From positions 1 to 42,323 of the forward strand of contig URZO01000027.1 in the NCBI GenBank assembly GCA_900552465.1: a DNA stretch of 42,323 nt. Direction: 5' to 3'. Shown here piece after piece: positions 23,819 through 31,795 of this stretch; position 1 is the stretch's first letter; every line of letters begins with the position of its first letter. The notes beneath the pieces are model-generated. The model saw nothing but the letters and a program-made list of their open reading frames with translations, had not been told where the DNA came from and did no database searches. The DNA comes from an uncultured Parabacteroides sp. GTDB taxonomy: Bacteria; Bacteroidota; Bacteroidia; Bacteroidales; Tannerellaceae. The translations under genes and the position numbers were made by a program.

Positions 23819-24844
23819 TTATTTTGATATTTCGATTACGGATATCTGCAAGGTGCTGTCATCATTCATCACCGGCTTCTTTATCTTATATGAGATACCG
23901 GAAGCGAGTTTGAGATATTCCATTACCTGTGGTAGCTGTTCGTCTTTGAAACGTGCCGTGATAATCGAATTCAGTACCCCGTCATCTTTCACATCGAACT
24001 TCACGTTATAATGTCGACCTAACATTTTCAACACCTGCCGCATCGAATGATTGCGGAAGATAATCTCTCCGTTTATCCAGGCCGTATCGTAATCGGTATT
24101 AACGGAAGAGATATTCAGTTTGCAGGTCGACTTCATAAACTCGGCTTTTTCGTCCGGCTTCAGAAGTTGCGAAATCACCTTGCCGTTTTTCTGACCGATA
24201 TTCAGCTTTACAGAACCTTCCACCAATGTTGTCCCGATCGTTTCGTCGTCCCGGTAAGCCGACACATTAAACGTCGTCCCCAACACCTCTACCGAATAAG
24301 CAGGATTGACTTTTACGATAAAAGGTTTTTCAGGATTTTTTGTCACCTCGAAATAGCCTTGTCCTGTCAACTCAACCTGCCGGTTTTCTGCCCGGAACTT
24401 TTGCGGATAGTTCAATGTACTTCCAGCATTCAGCCAAACCTTTGTCCCGTCGGACAATTCAAAACGGGAGACCACTCCGGGGTTGGTGCGCACTTCGACC
24501 ATGCGCACCCTTTCATTTCCCAGCTGCATAAACAAATATGCAGACATGATCAATACCGGAATGAATAACACCGCAGCCACTTTTTGTAATAAAGACAAAC
24601 TCCTATACAACCTAACTTTTTTATTTTGTTTACGTACTTTCGATTTAAAACGAACCAACGCCATTTCCGGATCTACGGATTGCATGACATGCAGGCGATC
24701 CGTCACTTGCAGTGTAAAATACAACTGCTCCAGTACCTTTTCATTTTCGGGCGACTCTGCCAGCCATGCTTCCACCCCGGCCTGCTCGCTTTCGGTCTGA
24801 ATCCCGTCCAGATACTTAATTAATATGTTTTCGTCTATCGTCAT
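23819..24844 (-). CDS. FecR-family anti-sigma factor
   Basis: A 341-residue inner-membrane regulator. The N-terminal cytoplasmic part (1-85, ILIKYLDG, ending in a basic stretch) holds the sigma factor; a single membrane helix is at about 87-106; the periplasmic FecR domain follows (VVSRFELSDGTKVWLNAGSTLNYP, GQGYFEV, VEVLGTTFNVSAY), then a DUF4974-like end (MRQVLKMLGRHYNVKFDV). It would receive the signal from the STN domain of the SusC next door and release an ECF sigma factor. The usual arrangement has the sigma gene directly upstream; here gpmA intervenes and the nearest sigma gene is on the other strand. Confidence 0.93.
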   Translation of the reverse strand: MTIDENILIKYLDGIQTESEQAGVEAWLAESPENEKVLEQLYFTLQVTDRLHVMQSVDPEMALVRFKSKVRKQNKKVRLYRSLSLLQKVAAVLFIPVLIMSAYLFMQLGNERVRMVEVRTNPGVVSRFELSDGTKVWLNAGSTLNYPQKFRAENRQVELTGQGYFEVTKNPEKPFIVKVNPAYSVEVLGTTFNVSAYRDDETIGTTLVEGSVKLNIGQKNGKVISQLLKPDEKAEFMKSTCKLNISSVNTDYDTAWINGEIIFRNHSMRQVLKMLGRHYNVKFDVKDDGVLNSIITARFKDEQLPQVMEYLKLASGISYKIKKPVMNDDSTLQISVIEISK

Positions 24845-24987
24845 CTTTTTTTCTGTTTCTATAACTAATACAATCCAGCGAAAAGATGTACTAAACGAAA
24901 ATGCATTTATTTTTCGGGAATTTGTAAAATCTTTTCCTCCGCCTCATTTGTTATACTTAAAATCAATTAGTTATAAACAGAAAGAAT

Positions 24988-25734
24988 ATGAAAAAAATAG
25001 TATTACTCCGCCACGGCGAAAGCGTTTGGAACAAAGAAAACCGTTTTACTGGATGGACAGATGTAGATCTGACCGAAAAAGGCATACAAGAGGCTACTAA
25101 AGCCGGCGACCTGTTGAAAGAAAAAGATTTCAGATTCGACAAAGCCTACACTTCCTATCTGAAACGCGCCGTCAAAACCCTGAATTGCGTCCTCGACCGG
25201 ATGGACCTGGACTGGATTCCGGTAGAAAAAAGCTGGAGGCTGAACGAGAAGCATTACGGTTCGTTGCAGGGATTGAACAAAAGCGAAACGGCCGAGAAAT
25301 ACGGTGACGAACAGGTCCTGATCTGGCGAAGGAGCTACGACATCGCCCCTAATCCGCTGAAAGAAGACGATCCGCGCAACCCACGCTTCGAACTCCGTTA
25401 TAAAGATGTACCCGACAACGAACTGCCCCGCACCGAATCGCTCAAAGACACGGTGGAACGAATTTTGCCTTACTGGAAAGAGGTGATCTTCCCTTCCCTC
25501 GAAACCTCCGACGAGATTCTGGTCGCAGCCCACGGAAACAGTTTGCGCGGGATCATCAAGTATCTGAAAAATATCCCGGACAATGAGATCGTACATCTCA
25601 ACCTGCCGACTGCCGTACCTTACGTATTCGAGTTTGACGACAACCTGAATCTTGCGAACGATTATTTCCTCGGCGATCCGGAAGAGATCAAAAAACTGAT
25701 GGAGGCAGTAGCCAACCAGGGAAAGAAAGCATAG
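24988..25734 (+). CDS. gpmA: 2,3-bisphosphoglycerate-dependent phosphoglycerate mutase
   Basis: A 248-residue glycolytic enzyme interconverting 3- and 2-phosphoglycerate. The phosphohistidine motif is LRHGES (His9), followed by the NRFTGWTDVDLTEKG signature, KHYGSLQGLNK, and the second catalytic His in VAAHGNSLRGI. Length fits the dPGM class exactly. It is an apparent single-gene unit lying between FecR (divergent) and an ECF sigma factor (same strand, downstream), and a 14-bp hairpin follows the stop. No convincing promoter consensus was found before it. Confidence 0.97.
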   Translation: MKKIVLLRHGESVWNKENRFTGWTDVDLTEKGIQEATKAGDLLKEKDFRFDKAYTSYLKRAVKTLNCVLDRMDLDWIPVEKSWRLNEKHYGSLQGLNKSETAEKYGDEQVLIWRRSYDIAPNPLKEDDPRNPRFELRYKDVPDNELPRTESLKDTVERILPYWKEVIFPSLETSDEILVAAHGNSLRGIIKYLKNIPDNEIVHLNLPTAVPYVFEFDDNLNLANDYFLGDPEEIKKLMEAVANQGKKA

Positions 25735-25745
25735 CCAGAGCCCCC

Positions 25746-25779
25746 TATTTTGAATAAGTTTCATTACTTATTCAAAATA
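25746..25779. terminator. 14-bp perfect A+T-rich hairpin between gpmA and the ECF sigma gene
   Basis: TATTTTGAATAAGT (25746-25759), a 6-base loop, then ACTTATTCAAAATA (25766-25779). It lies 11 bp after the gpmA stop and ends 6 bp before the sigma promoter -7 box, so it may be a terminator, an operator over the -33 region, or both. It has no typical U-run. Confidence 0.6.
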
Positions 25780-25785
25780 ATTCGT

Positions 25786-25793
25786 TAAGTTTG
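25786..25793 (+). promoter_or_regulatory. -7 box of the ECF sigma gene
   Basis: TAAGTTTG matches TAnnTTTG. It predicts a start of transcription near 25800 and so rules out the in-frame TTG at 25791 as the translation start. Confidence 0.6.
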
Positions 25794-25808
25794 CAAGAAA
25801 AACACCTT

Positions 25809-26360
25809 GTGACCTGCAATAACGAAGAAACTATACATAAACTAAACGCCGGTGACGAACAAACGTTCGACACTGTTTATAAGCAATATTACAGAGGACT
25901 TTGTGCCTTTGCGTCCCAATATGTATCCGAATATGAGGAAATCGTGCAGGATGTAATGATGTGGCTGTGGGAGAACCGCATCCTCCTGAATCCGGAGATG
26001 TCCCTGAAATCCCTGCTCTTCACAATGGTCAAGAACCGTTGCCTGAACAATATCACTCACAATCAAATCAAGCAACAGGTCCGGGAAAAGCTGTACGACA
26101 AATTCAAAGACCAGTTCGAAGACCCCGACTTTTACGTTGAAGGTGAACTGATCGCTTTGGTTACCAAAGCGATCCGGGAGCTCCCGGAAGACTACAGGGA
26201 AGCATTCGAACTGAATCGCTTCCACCACCTTACCTACAACGAAATAGCGGAACGCACCGGCGTCTCCCCCAAAACAATCGCCTATCGCATCTGCCAGTCG
26301 TTGAAAATACTCCGCACGGAGCTGAAAGATTATATGCCCTTACTGCTTTTCTTAGCGTAG
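25809..26360 (+). CDS. ECF RNA polymerase sigma factor (Bacteroidetes FecI-like)
   Basis: A sigma-70 family regulator of about 183 residues. Region 2 includes FDTVYKQYYRGLCAFASQYV, EEIVQDVMMWLWENR and the KSLLFTMVKNRCLNN segment; region 4 includes LPEDYREAFELNRFHHLTYNEIAERTGVSPKTIAYRI with its helix-turn-helix. The start is probably the GTG at 25809, as the only earlier candidate lies in the -7 box; the leader would then be about 9 bases. The natural partner is a FecR protein; the one at 24844-23819 is the nearest but is on the opposite strand beyond gpmA. Followed by a hairpin terminator at 26456-26479. Confidence 0.88.
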   Translation: MTCNNEETIHKLNAGDEQTFDTVYKQYYRGLCAFASQYVSEYEEIVQDVMMWLWENRILLNPEMSLKSLLFTMVKNRCLNNITHNQIKQQVREKLYDKFKDQFEDPDFYVEGELIALVTKAIRELPEDYREAFELNRFHHLTYNEIAERTGVSPKTIAYRICQSLKILRTELKDYMPLLLFLA

Positions 26361-26455
26361 GAATGCTAAAACTGATTTAAAATTGGCAGATTTAGAGCCC
26401 CCTGCAAACCGGATGAATATACAATAACCCTCTTTTCGGTCTTTTTTCTATTTCG

Positions 26456-26479
26456 TCCGAAATTCTGATCGATTTCGGA
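26456..26479 (+). terminator. Terminator after the ECF sigma gene
   Basis: TCCGAAAT (26456-26463), an 8-base loop, ATTTCGGA (26472-26479), then TTGATTCTTTTT. Confidence 0.65.
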
Positions 26480-26686
26480 TTGATTCTTTTTAAGGCATTA
26501 GCCTTCCCTACTGACAACAAATAAAAAGAAGTGCCGAGATCGCTCCGAAAAGTATGCAATTTGATTACAAGGAATTGGAAACACTTGCAAAATGATAAAC
26601 CTTAACTCCCGGAGAATCGGATATTTCCAGACAAGGGCGGGCCGTGTCCCAAATATTCAAAGGAAGTTTTAGGGCCTTGTCGCCAT

Positions 26687-26780
26687 GACGACCGTCATAA
26701 TCGCGATGATGACCGTCTTCATTTGAATGGCGACCGTCTTCGATGGGTACGACGACCGTCTTCAAGGCGATGAAGTGCCG
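26687..26780. repeat. Degenerate tandem repeat, 21-22 bp period
   Basis: The heptamer GACCGTC begins at 26690, 26711, 26732 and 26754, spacings 21, 21 and 22. In two units it lies in the dyad GACGACCGTC (arms GACG/CGTC around AC). The sequence after each heptamer is TTC-rich and partly conserved. Confidence 0.8.
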
Positions 26781-26980
26781 GGAAAATGAAATAAAGGTTG
26801 ACTTCCCGGCAATAAACTCCCAGAAAAAGGGAAAAAGCATCTTTTTAACGGCAGAAAAGCAGGTTAACATTTGTTTTGTTTTAGATGTCTTTTGAGACTG
26901 AAAAATGCGTTTTATACAATAAGCCCTTTGTTTACATGGATTCGAACTTAAGAGAAACTGAACCCTTCCGTTTTTTCATC

Positions 26981-27046
26981 TCATAGTAATGGTTTTGATA
27001 AATCATAACTATGGGATGCTAAAACCATACTGATGGCTATGATTGA
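26981..27046. repeat. Degenerate tandem repeat, three units of 22 bp
   Basis: Units start at 26981, 27003 and 27025. Each has CATAnnnATGG at the same place; the middle unit holds the perfect dyad CATAACTATG. The rest of each unit is weakly similar. Outer parts can also pair (TCATAG...CTATGA). Confidence 0.6.
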
Positions 27047-27198
27047 CAAATCGCTGCTCTTTCCTAATGATACACAGATTCAAATCAATGCAGGCATGGG
27101 TTGTGAATATCGCCGGTATCTATCTGGTGAAACTGGGAACAGGCAGCGAAATTCTCTATTTTGAGCCCTTATTTATCTATTCGTGTTGAAAAATCACT

Positions 27199-27206
27199 TA
27201 TTTTTG
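27199..27206 (+). promoter_or_regulatory. -7 box of the GH43 gene
   Basis: TATTTTTG, 30 bp before the ATG at 27237. It supports that start over the GTG at 27183. No -33 TTTG at the right distance. Confidence 0.5.
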
Positions 27207-27236
27207 TATTCGTATTTAATCTTAATATCGAATAGC

Positions 27237-29219
27237 ATGAATAAAGGTGTATTTATTGTATTGTTCAGCTTACTGCTGCCCTTCGGAATCTTTGCCCAAC
27301 CGAAAGGAAAAACTACCTATACCATACCGTCGGAAAAAGATATGGGAGCTTACTTGATGGTGTATTTTACGGACCCGACACATAGCCTTTTTATGGCTGT
27401 CAGCCGTGACGGTTATTCTTTTACGGCTGTTAATAACGGACAACCGGTTATCGCCGGCGATACGATAGCCGAACAGCGCGGCATACGTGATCCGCATATC
27501 TATCGCGGTCCGGACGGTGCTTTCTATATGGCCATGACCGACCTGCATCTTTTTGCCAAACAAAAAGGATACCGGACAACCGAATGGGAACGGGACGGAG
27601 ATCTTTACGGCTGGGGAAACAACCGGGGACTGATACTGATGAAGTCTTTCGACCTGATAAACTGGACGCACACCTGTGTCCGTATCGACAAAGCATTTCC
27701 CGATGAATTCGGAGAGATCGGTTGTGCATGGGCTCCCGAAACGACTTACGACCCTGTGGAGAAGAAAATGATGATTTATTTCACGATCCGCAAGGAAGGA
27801 AAAGGAAAAACCAAACTTTATTACGCCTATACAGATGACGATTTTACCCGTTTGGTGACAAAACCCGCCATCCTCTTCGAATATCCCAATCCGGATATCC
27901 AGGTACTGGATGCCGACATCACGCACTTGCCCGACGGACGTTTCTGTATGACATACGTGGCACAGGAAAAAACGGGCGGCATAAAGATGGCCATGTCCGA
28001 TAAGATCAACAAAGACTACGCTTATCAGCCTCAATGGATAGACCTGGAACCGGGAGCTTGCGAAGCGCCCAACGTCTGGAAACGCATAGGAGAAGACAAA
28101 TGGATACTAATGTACGATATATTCAGTATCAAGCCTCATAATTTCGGTTTTGTCGAAACAACGGACTTCGTCACGTTCAAAGATCTCGGACATTTCAATG
28201 AAGGAGTGATGAAATGTACTAATTTCTCCTCCCCCAAACATGGAGCAGTGATACAAATCACAACAGAGGAAGCCGACCGGCTGGAACAATACTGGAAAAG
28301 CAAATATACGGCCATACCTTTGGATTCCATTCACCTGAGTGATCCATGCATCCTGGCTGACAAAAAGACTAACATCTATTATATGACCGGAACGGGAGGA
28401 CGTCTATGGAAAAGCAAGGACCTCGCTCTGTGGGAAGGTCCGTATCAGGTTACACAAACCGACCCGGACTCATGGATGGGTCCCAAACCGGAGATCTGGG
28501 CGGCAGAGTTACACGAATACAAGGGCAAATATTATTATTTCGCAACTTTTACAAACAAAGCAATCCGGATAGATTCCGTAAAAGGGAACGTAATTCCCCG
28601 CCGCGCCAGCCATATCCTGGCCAGCGATAAGCCCGACGGTCCCTACAAGCCGATGAAAGACCCGGTTTACCTTCCGGAAAACATGCCCACATTGGACGGC
28701 ACTTTCTGGGTCGATAGCGACGGGAAACCTTATATGGTTTATTGCCACGAATGGCTACAGAACCAGAACGGTACGGTAGAGAAAATCGAGTTGAAACCGG
28801 ATCTAAGCGGTCCTGCCGGAAAGGGCAAAATACTGTTCCATGCCAGCGATTCGCCCTGGAGCCGTGAAAAGATGGGAGAGAAAGTTCTGCCAAACCGGGT
28901 GACCGACGGCCCCTGGTTGTTCAGGACAGGTACGGGACGTTTAGGTATGATCTGGACAAGTTGGATATTCCAGGATTACACGCAAGGAGTCGCTTATTCG
29001 GAAAGCGGAACGTTGGACGGTCCCTGGATACAGGAGAAAGAGCCTGTTACCCCGCCTAATTTCGGGCATGGCATGTTGTTTCAAACATTGGATGGAAAAT
29101 GGTTGATGTCCGTCCATAGCCACAAAGATGTGAACGGGAAATACATCCGTGTCCCTCATCTTTTTGAGATCGATTTATCGGGAGATAAACTGACGGTAGG
29201 CAAACCTTATCTGCCATAA
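27237..29219 (+). CDS. Secreted protein with two GH43-type five-bladed propellers
   Basis: A 660-residue exported glycoside hydrolase-like protein, with signal peptide MNKGVFIVLFSLLLPFGIFA. Propeller 1 (about 30-350) shows RDPHI (Asp85), CAWAPE (Glu168), DADIT (Asp226) and CEAPN (Glu276), together resembling the base, modulator and acid set of GH43. Propeller 2 (about 360-655) begins LSDPCI (Asp369) and has WAAELHEYKGKYY, TLDGTFW (Asp488), VTDGPW (Asp557) and MIWTSW. Asp557 stands where many GH43 enzymes have the acid Glu. Such double-GH43 proteins typically attack arabinose- or galactose-containing glycans; which linkage is not clear. It stands alone with its own promoter, not next to a SusCD pair. 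Confidence 0.86.
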   Translation: MNKGVFIVLFSLLLPFGIFAQPKGKTTYTIPSEKDMGAYLMVYFTDPTHSLFMAVSRDGYSFTAVNNGQPVIAGDTIAEQRGIRDPHIYRGPDGAFYMAMTDLHLFAKQKGYRTTEWERDGDLYGWGNNRGLILMKSFDLINWTHTCVRIDKAFPDEFGEIGCAWAPETTYDPVEKKMMIYFTIRKEGKGKTKLYYAYTDDDFTRLVTKPAILFEYPNPDIQVLDADITHLPDGRFCMTYVAQEKTGGIKMAMSDKINKDYAYQPQWIDLEPGACEAPNVWKRIGEDKWILMYDIFSIKPHNFGFVETTDFVTFKDLGHFNEGVMKCTNFSSPKHGAVIQITTEEADRLEQYWKSKYTAIPLDSIHLSDPCILADKKTNIYYMTGTGGRLWKSKDLALWEGPYQVTQTDPDSWMGPKPEIWAAELHEYKGKYYYFATFTNKAIRIDSVKGNVIPRRASHILASDKPDGPYKPMKDPVYLPENMPTLDGTFWVDSDGKPYMVYCHEWLQNQNGTVEKIELKPDLSGPAGKGKILFHASDSPWSREKMGEKVLPNRVTDGPWLFRTGTGRLGMIWTSWIFQDYTQGVAYSESGTLDGPWIQEKEPVTPPNFGHGMLFQTLDGKWLMSVHSHKDVNGKYIRVPHLFEIDLSGDKLTVGKPYLP

Positions 29220-29317
29220 CCGGAAATCAAGCTTTCCTTAAAATAAACAAAATCGGGTGCTACCTGTTGTTTTATAAAAGGCGTCTTCAATTAAAACAAC
29301 TTACAAAAACAGAATTT

Positions 29318-30199
29318 ATGAAACGTGTATATTTAATGGTAGCACTCGTGATGGGAAGCGTTGCCGGATACGGTCAAACAGATGACAAAGGGTATGAAGA
29401 AGGGAAATGGGTGCTGAAAGGCATTACCGGTGTCAATATGTCGCAAACGGCAGTCAGCAACTGGTCGGCCGGTGGTGAAAACTCTTTTGCAGGCAATGCA
29501 TACCTGAACGGGACGCTTACCCATAAGCGAGCAAATTGGCTATGGATCAGCAATCTCGGACTGGATTACGGATTGACGAAAACGAAATCGCAAGGTGTAC
29601 AGAAAACATCCGATAAGATCGCATTCTCTACCCAGTTAGGCTATAAAGCAAGTGAAAAATGGTATTATACGGCAATGGCCGACCTCAACACCCAGTTCTA
29701 TAAAGGATATAACTACCCGGACAAATCTCATTACATTTCCAAATTCTTTGCTCCGGCCTATTCCAATATCTCATTTGGTATGGACTTCCGCCCGAAAAGC
29801 AACTATTCCCTTTATCTCTCCCCGATCGCAGGCAAACTGACATTTGTGGAAGACGACTACCTGTCAAATGAAGGAGCATTCGGTGTCGATCCCGGAGACC
29901 GTTTTAAAGCGGAACTCGGCGCCTTCATCAAAGCAAAAGCGGAACAAAAGATTATGGAGAACGTAAACCTGATCACAAGCGTCGATTTCTTCACCCCCTA
30001 CGACAAACAGTTCGGCAACGTAGACGTGAACTGGGATATGCTGATCAACATGAAGATTAACAAATACCTCAGCGCGACACTCAACACCACACTCAAATAC
30101 GATAATGATGTGAAGACCTTTAACAAAGAAGGTGAAAAACATGGTGCAAAAGTGCAATTCAAGGAAGTATTGGGTATCGGCGTAGCTTACAATTTCTGA
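29318..30199 (+). CDS. DUF3078 outer-membrane-like protein
   Basis: A 293-residue protein with signal peptide MKRVYLMVALVMGSVAGYGQ, supporting the ATG at 29318. The body alternates short aromatic-rich beta-strands (WLWISNLGLDYGL, WYYTAMADLNTQFYKGY, YSLYLSPIAGKLTF, YLSATLNTTLKYDN) and ends in phenylalanine (GIGVAYNF), as in outer-membrane barrels. It matches DUF3078, common in Bacteroidetes and of unknown role. GVNMSQTAVSNWSAGGENSF is the conserved N-terminal signature. It is 98 bp downstream of the GH43 gene on the same strand and may share its transcript. A weak hairpin with A-runs follows. Confidence 0.85.
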   Translation: MKRVYLMVALVMGSVAGYGQTDDKGYEEGKWVLKGITGVNMSQTAVSNWSAGGENSFAGNAYLNGTLTHKRANWLWISNLGLDYGLTKTKSQGVQKTSDKIAFSTQLGYKASEKWYYTAMADLNTQFYKGYNYPDKSHYISKFFAPAYSNISFGMDFRPKSNYSLYLSPIAGKLTFVEDDYLSNEGAFGVDPGDRFKAELGAFIKAKAEQKIMENVNLITSVDFFTPYDKQFGNVDVNWDMLINMKINKYLSATLNTTLKYDNDVKTFNKEGEKHGAKVQFKEVLGIGVAYNF

Positions 30200-30250
30200 T
30201 AAAAAAAGGGTAAATGCTTCTATTTTACAAAAAAAACCGGCCGCAATCGG

Positions 30251-30280
30251 TTGCAGTATCCAAAGAAAGGGCTAAATTTG
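30251..30280 (+). promoter_or_regulatory. pheS promoter
   Basis: A -33 TTG (30251-30253), 19 bases, then TAAATTTG (30273-30280), in good agreement with the Bacteroidetes consensus; the ATG is 27 bp downstream. Confidence 0.7.
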
Positions 30281-30306
30281 CACGTTGAAAACAAAAATGA
30301 TTAGAA

Positions 30307-31326
30307 ATGATCAATAAGATTAACGCTCTGCTTAATGAAGTGGAGAACCTGAAAGCGGCTAACGCTGAAGAATTGGAAGCATTACGTATTAAATACCTCA
30401 GCAAAAAAGGTGAAATTTCTTTGTTGATGAACGATTTCCGCAACGTAGCGGCAGATCAGAAGCGTGAAGTAGGCCAGTACCTCAATAAACTGAAAGAGGC
30501 AACTCAAAATAAAATCAACGAACTGAAAGCAGGCTTTGATAATATACAGACGGTGAACGATGACATCGACCTCACCCGTACAGCCTACCCGATCGAACTG
30601 GGGACCCGCCATCCGCTTTCACTCGTAAAGAAAGAAATCTGCGACATATTCGGACGTCTGGGATTCAGTATCGCTGAAGGACCGGAGATCGAAGACGACT
30701 GGCACGTGTTCTCTTCTCTGAACTTTGCAGAAGACCACCCGGCACGCGACATGCAGGACACTTTCTTTATCCAACATAATCCGGACGTATTACTTCGTAC
30801 ACATACATCTTCCGTACAGACCCGCGTAATGGAGAACCAGGAACCTCCTATCCGCATCATCTGCCCGGGACGTGTCTATCGTAACGAAGCAATCTCCTAT
30901 CGCGCACACTGTTTCTTCCACCAGGTAGAAGCCTTGTATGTGGATAAGAATGTTTCTTTTGCCGACTTGAAACAGGCTTTACTGTTCTTCGCCAAGGAAA
31001 TGTTCAGCGCGGATACGAAAATACGCTTACGCCCTTCTTACTTCCCGTTCACCGAACCTTCCGCCGAAATGGATATTTCTTGTAATATCTGCGGTGGCAA
31101 AGGCTGTCCGTTCTGTAAAGGAACCGGCTGGGTGGAAATCCTCGGTTGCGGTATGGTAGACCCAAATGTACTGGAAAACTGCGGTATCGACAGCAAAGTA
31201 TATTCCGGCTATGCATTGGGAATGGGTATCGAGCGTATAACAAACCTGAAATACCAAGTAAAAGACTTACGCATGTTCTCCGAAAACGATGTTCGTTTCC
31301 TGAGACAGTTTGAGTCAGCCAATTAA
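30307..31326 (+). CDS. pheS: Phenylalanyl-tRNA synthetase alpha subunit
   Basis: A 339-residue class II synthetase subunit. The N-terminal coiled coil (residues 1-85) contacts tRNA. Motif 2 is RVYRNEAISYRAHCFFHQVEAL and motif 3 is GYALGMGIERI; HPARDMQDTF is the class-specific sequence. ICGGKGCPFCKGTGW is a cysteine-rich insertion seen in many Bacteroidetes and other bacterial PheS proteins. The beta subunit gene (pheT) is not next door; a crcB gene follows instead, so the two subunits are encoded apart, as is common in this phylum. Confidence 0.97.
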   Translation: MINKINALLNEVENLKAANAEELEALRIKYLSKKGEISLLMNDFRNVAADQKREVGQYLNKLKEATQNKINELKAGFDNIQTVNDDIDLTRTAYPIELGTRHPLSLVKKEICDIFGRLGFSIAEGPEIEDDWHVFSSLNFAEDHPARDMQDTFFIQHNPDVLLRTHTSSVQTRVMENQEPPIRIICPGRVYRNEAISYRAHCFFHQVEALYVDKNVSFADLKQALLFFAKEMFSADTKIRLRPSYFPFTEPSAEMDISCNICGGKGCPFCKGTGWVEILGCGMVDPNVLENCGIDSKVYSGYALGMGIERITNLKYQVKDLRMFSENDVRFLRQFESAN

Positions 31327-31352
31327 GTTGAGAACCTAAATCATTTACCATC

Positions 31353-31381
31353 TTCCCCGGGTCCTTAACCAACCCGGGGAA
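31353..31381 (+). terminator. Hairpin between pheS and crcB
   Basis: TTCCCCGGGT (31353-31362), a 9-base loop and ACCCGGGGAA (31372-31381) form a 10-bp stem, 26 bp after the pheS stop. The following sequence is A-rich, not U-rich, so it may be an attenuating or stabilising hairpin rather than a true terminator. It does not resemble a fluoride riboswitch. Confidence 0.45.
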
Positions 31382-31405
31382 AAACACACTAAAGACGTTA
31401 ATGGT

Positions 31406-31792
31406 ATGATAAAGGTTCTACTACTTATAACAGGAGGAGCAATCGGTACTCTGTTCCGCTTCGGAGTTTCGACGTGGGTACAGCGTTCGATGCTATACTC
31501 CTTCCCTTTCGGGATACTTTCGGTCAATGTGATCGGCTCTTTTTTGATCGGCTTTTGTTGGAGCATAGCCGAAACGACCCATTTCTCTGCCAACGCAAGA
31601 GTTTTTCTCTTCACCGGCCTGTTCGGCGGATTTACCACATTCTCTTCGTTTGCACTGGATACGATGTCGCTGATGAAAACCGGCGAATATAAACTGGCAT
31701 TTCTGAATATACTGGCCAGTAATCTATTAGGATTGTTAGCCGTATTCCTGGGACTGCTTCTTGGTAAAAATACGATGTCACTCATTAAATAA
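31406..31792 (+). CDS. crcB: Fluoride ion channel CrcB (Fluc)
   Basis: A 128-residue protein with four hydrophobic helices that exports fluoride by a passive channel. The family signatures are intact: GGAIGTLFRF (about 10-19), the pore asparagine in VNVIGSF (Asn41) and GGFTTFSSF (74-82) with the phenylalanine box. Single-gene crcB proteins form dual-topology dimers, so no partner is needed. It lies 79 bp after pheS and only 3 bp before nth, suggesting a crcB-nth unit. Confidence 0.95.
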   Translation: MIKVLLLITGGAIGTLFRFGVSTWVQRSMLYSFPFGILSVNVIGSFLIGFCWSIAETTHFSANARVFLFTGLFGGFTTFSSFALDTMSLMKTGEYKLAFLNILASNLLGLLAVFLGLLLGKNTMSLIK

Positions 31793-31795
31793 GAT

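Larger units (their letters stand above)
26361..27236. other. Long gene-free region between the ECF sigma gene and the GH43 gene
   Basis: Apart from the sigma terminator, it holds a small hairpin (AAGGC/GCCTT, 26492-26505), two short-period repeat arrays (26687-26780 and 26981-27046) and the GH43 promoter. A 101-codon minus-strand open frame (26870-26565) runs through the first array and has low-complexity His/Asp/Gly content there; I do not accept it as a gene. No tRNA or recognised RNA was seen. Confidence 0.6.

Noticed and set aside
25003..25764. A 253-codon minus-strand open frame opposite gpmA
   Set aside because: The plus strand encodes a complete phosphoglycerate mutase with all motifs; the antisense frame has no recognisable feature.
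25746..25779. Inverted repeat ends of an insertion sequence
   Set aside because: No transposase or target duplication is nearby; the hairpin fits terminator or operator use better.
26565..26870. A 101-codon minus-strand open frame across the second repeat array
   Set aside because: Its His/Asp/Gly-rich middle is simply the translated repeat, it has no signal or domain I recognise and no promoter; the repeat spacing is not consistently a multiple of three.
31327..31405. Fluoride riboswitch before crcB
   Set aside because: Only a simple 10-bp hairpin is present; the conserved crcB-motif sequence blocks are not seen.
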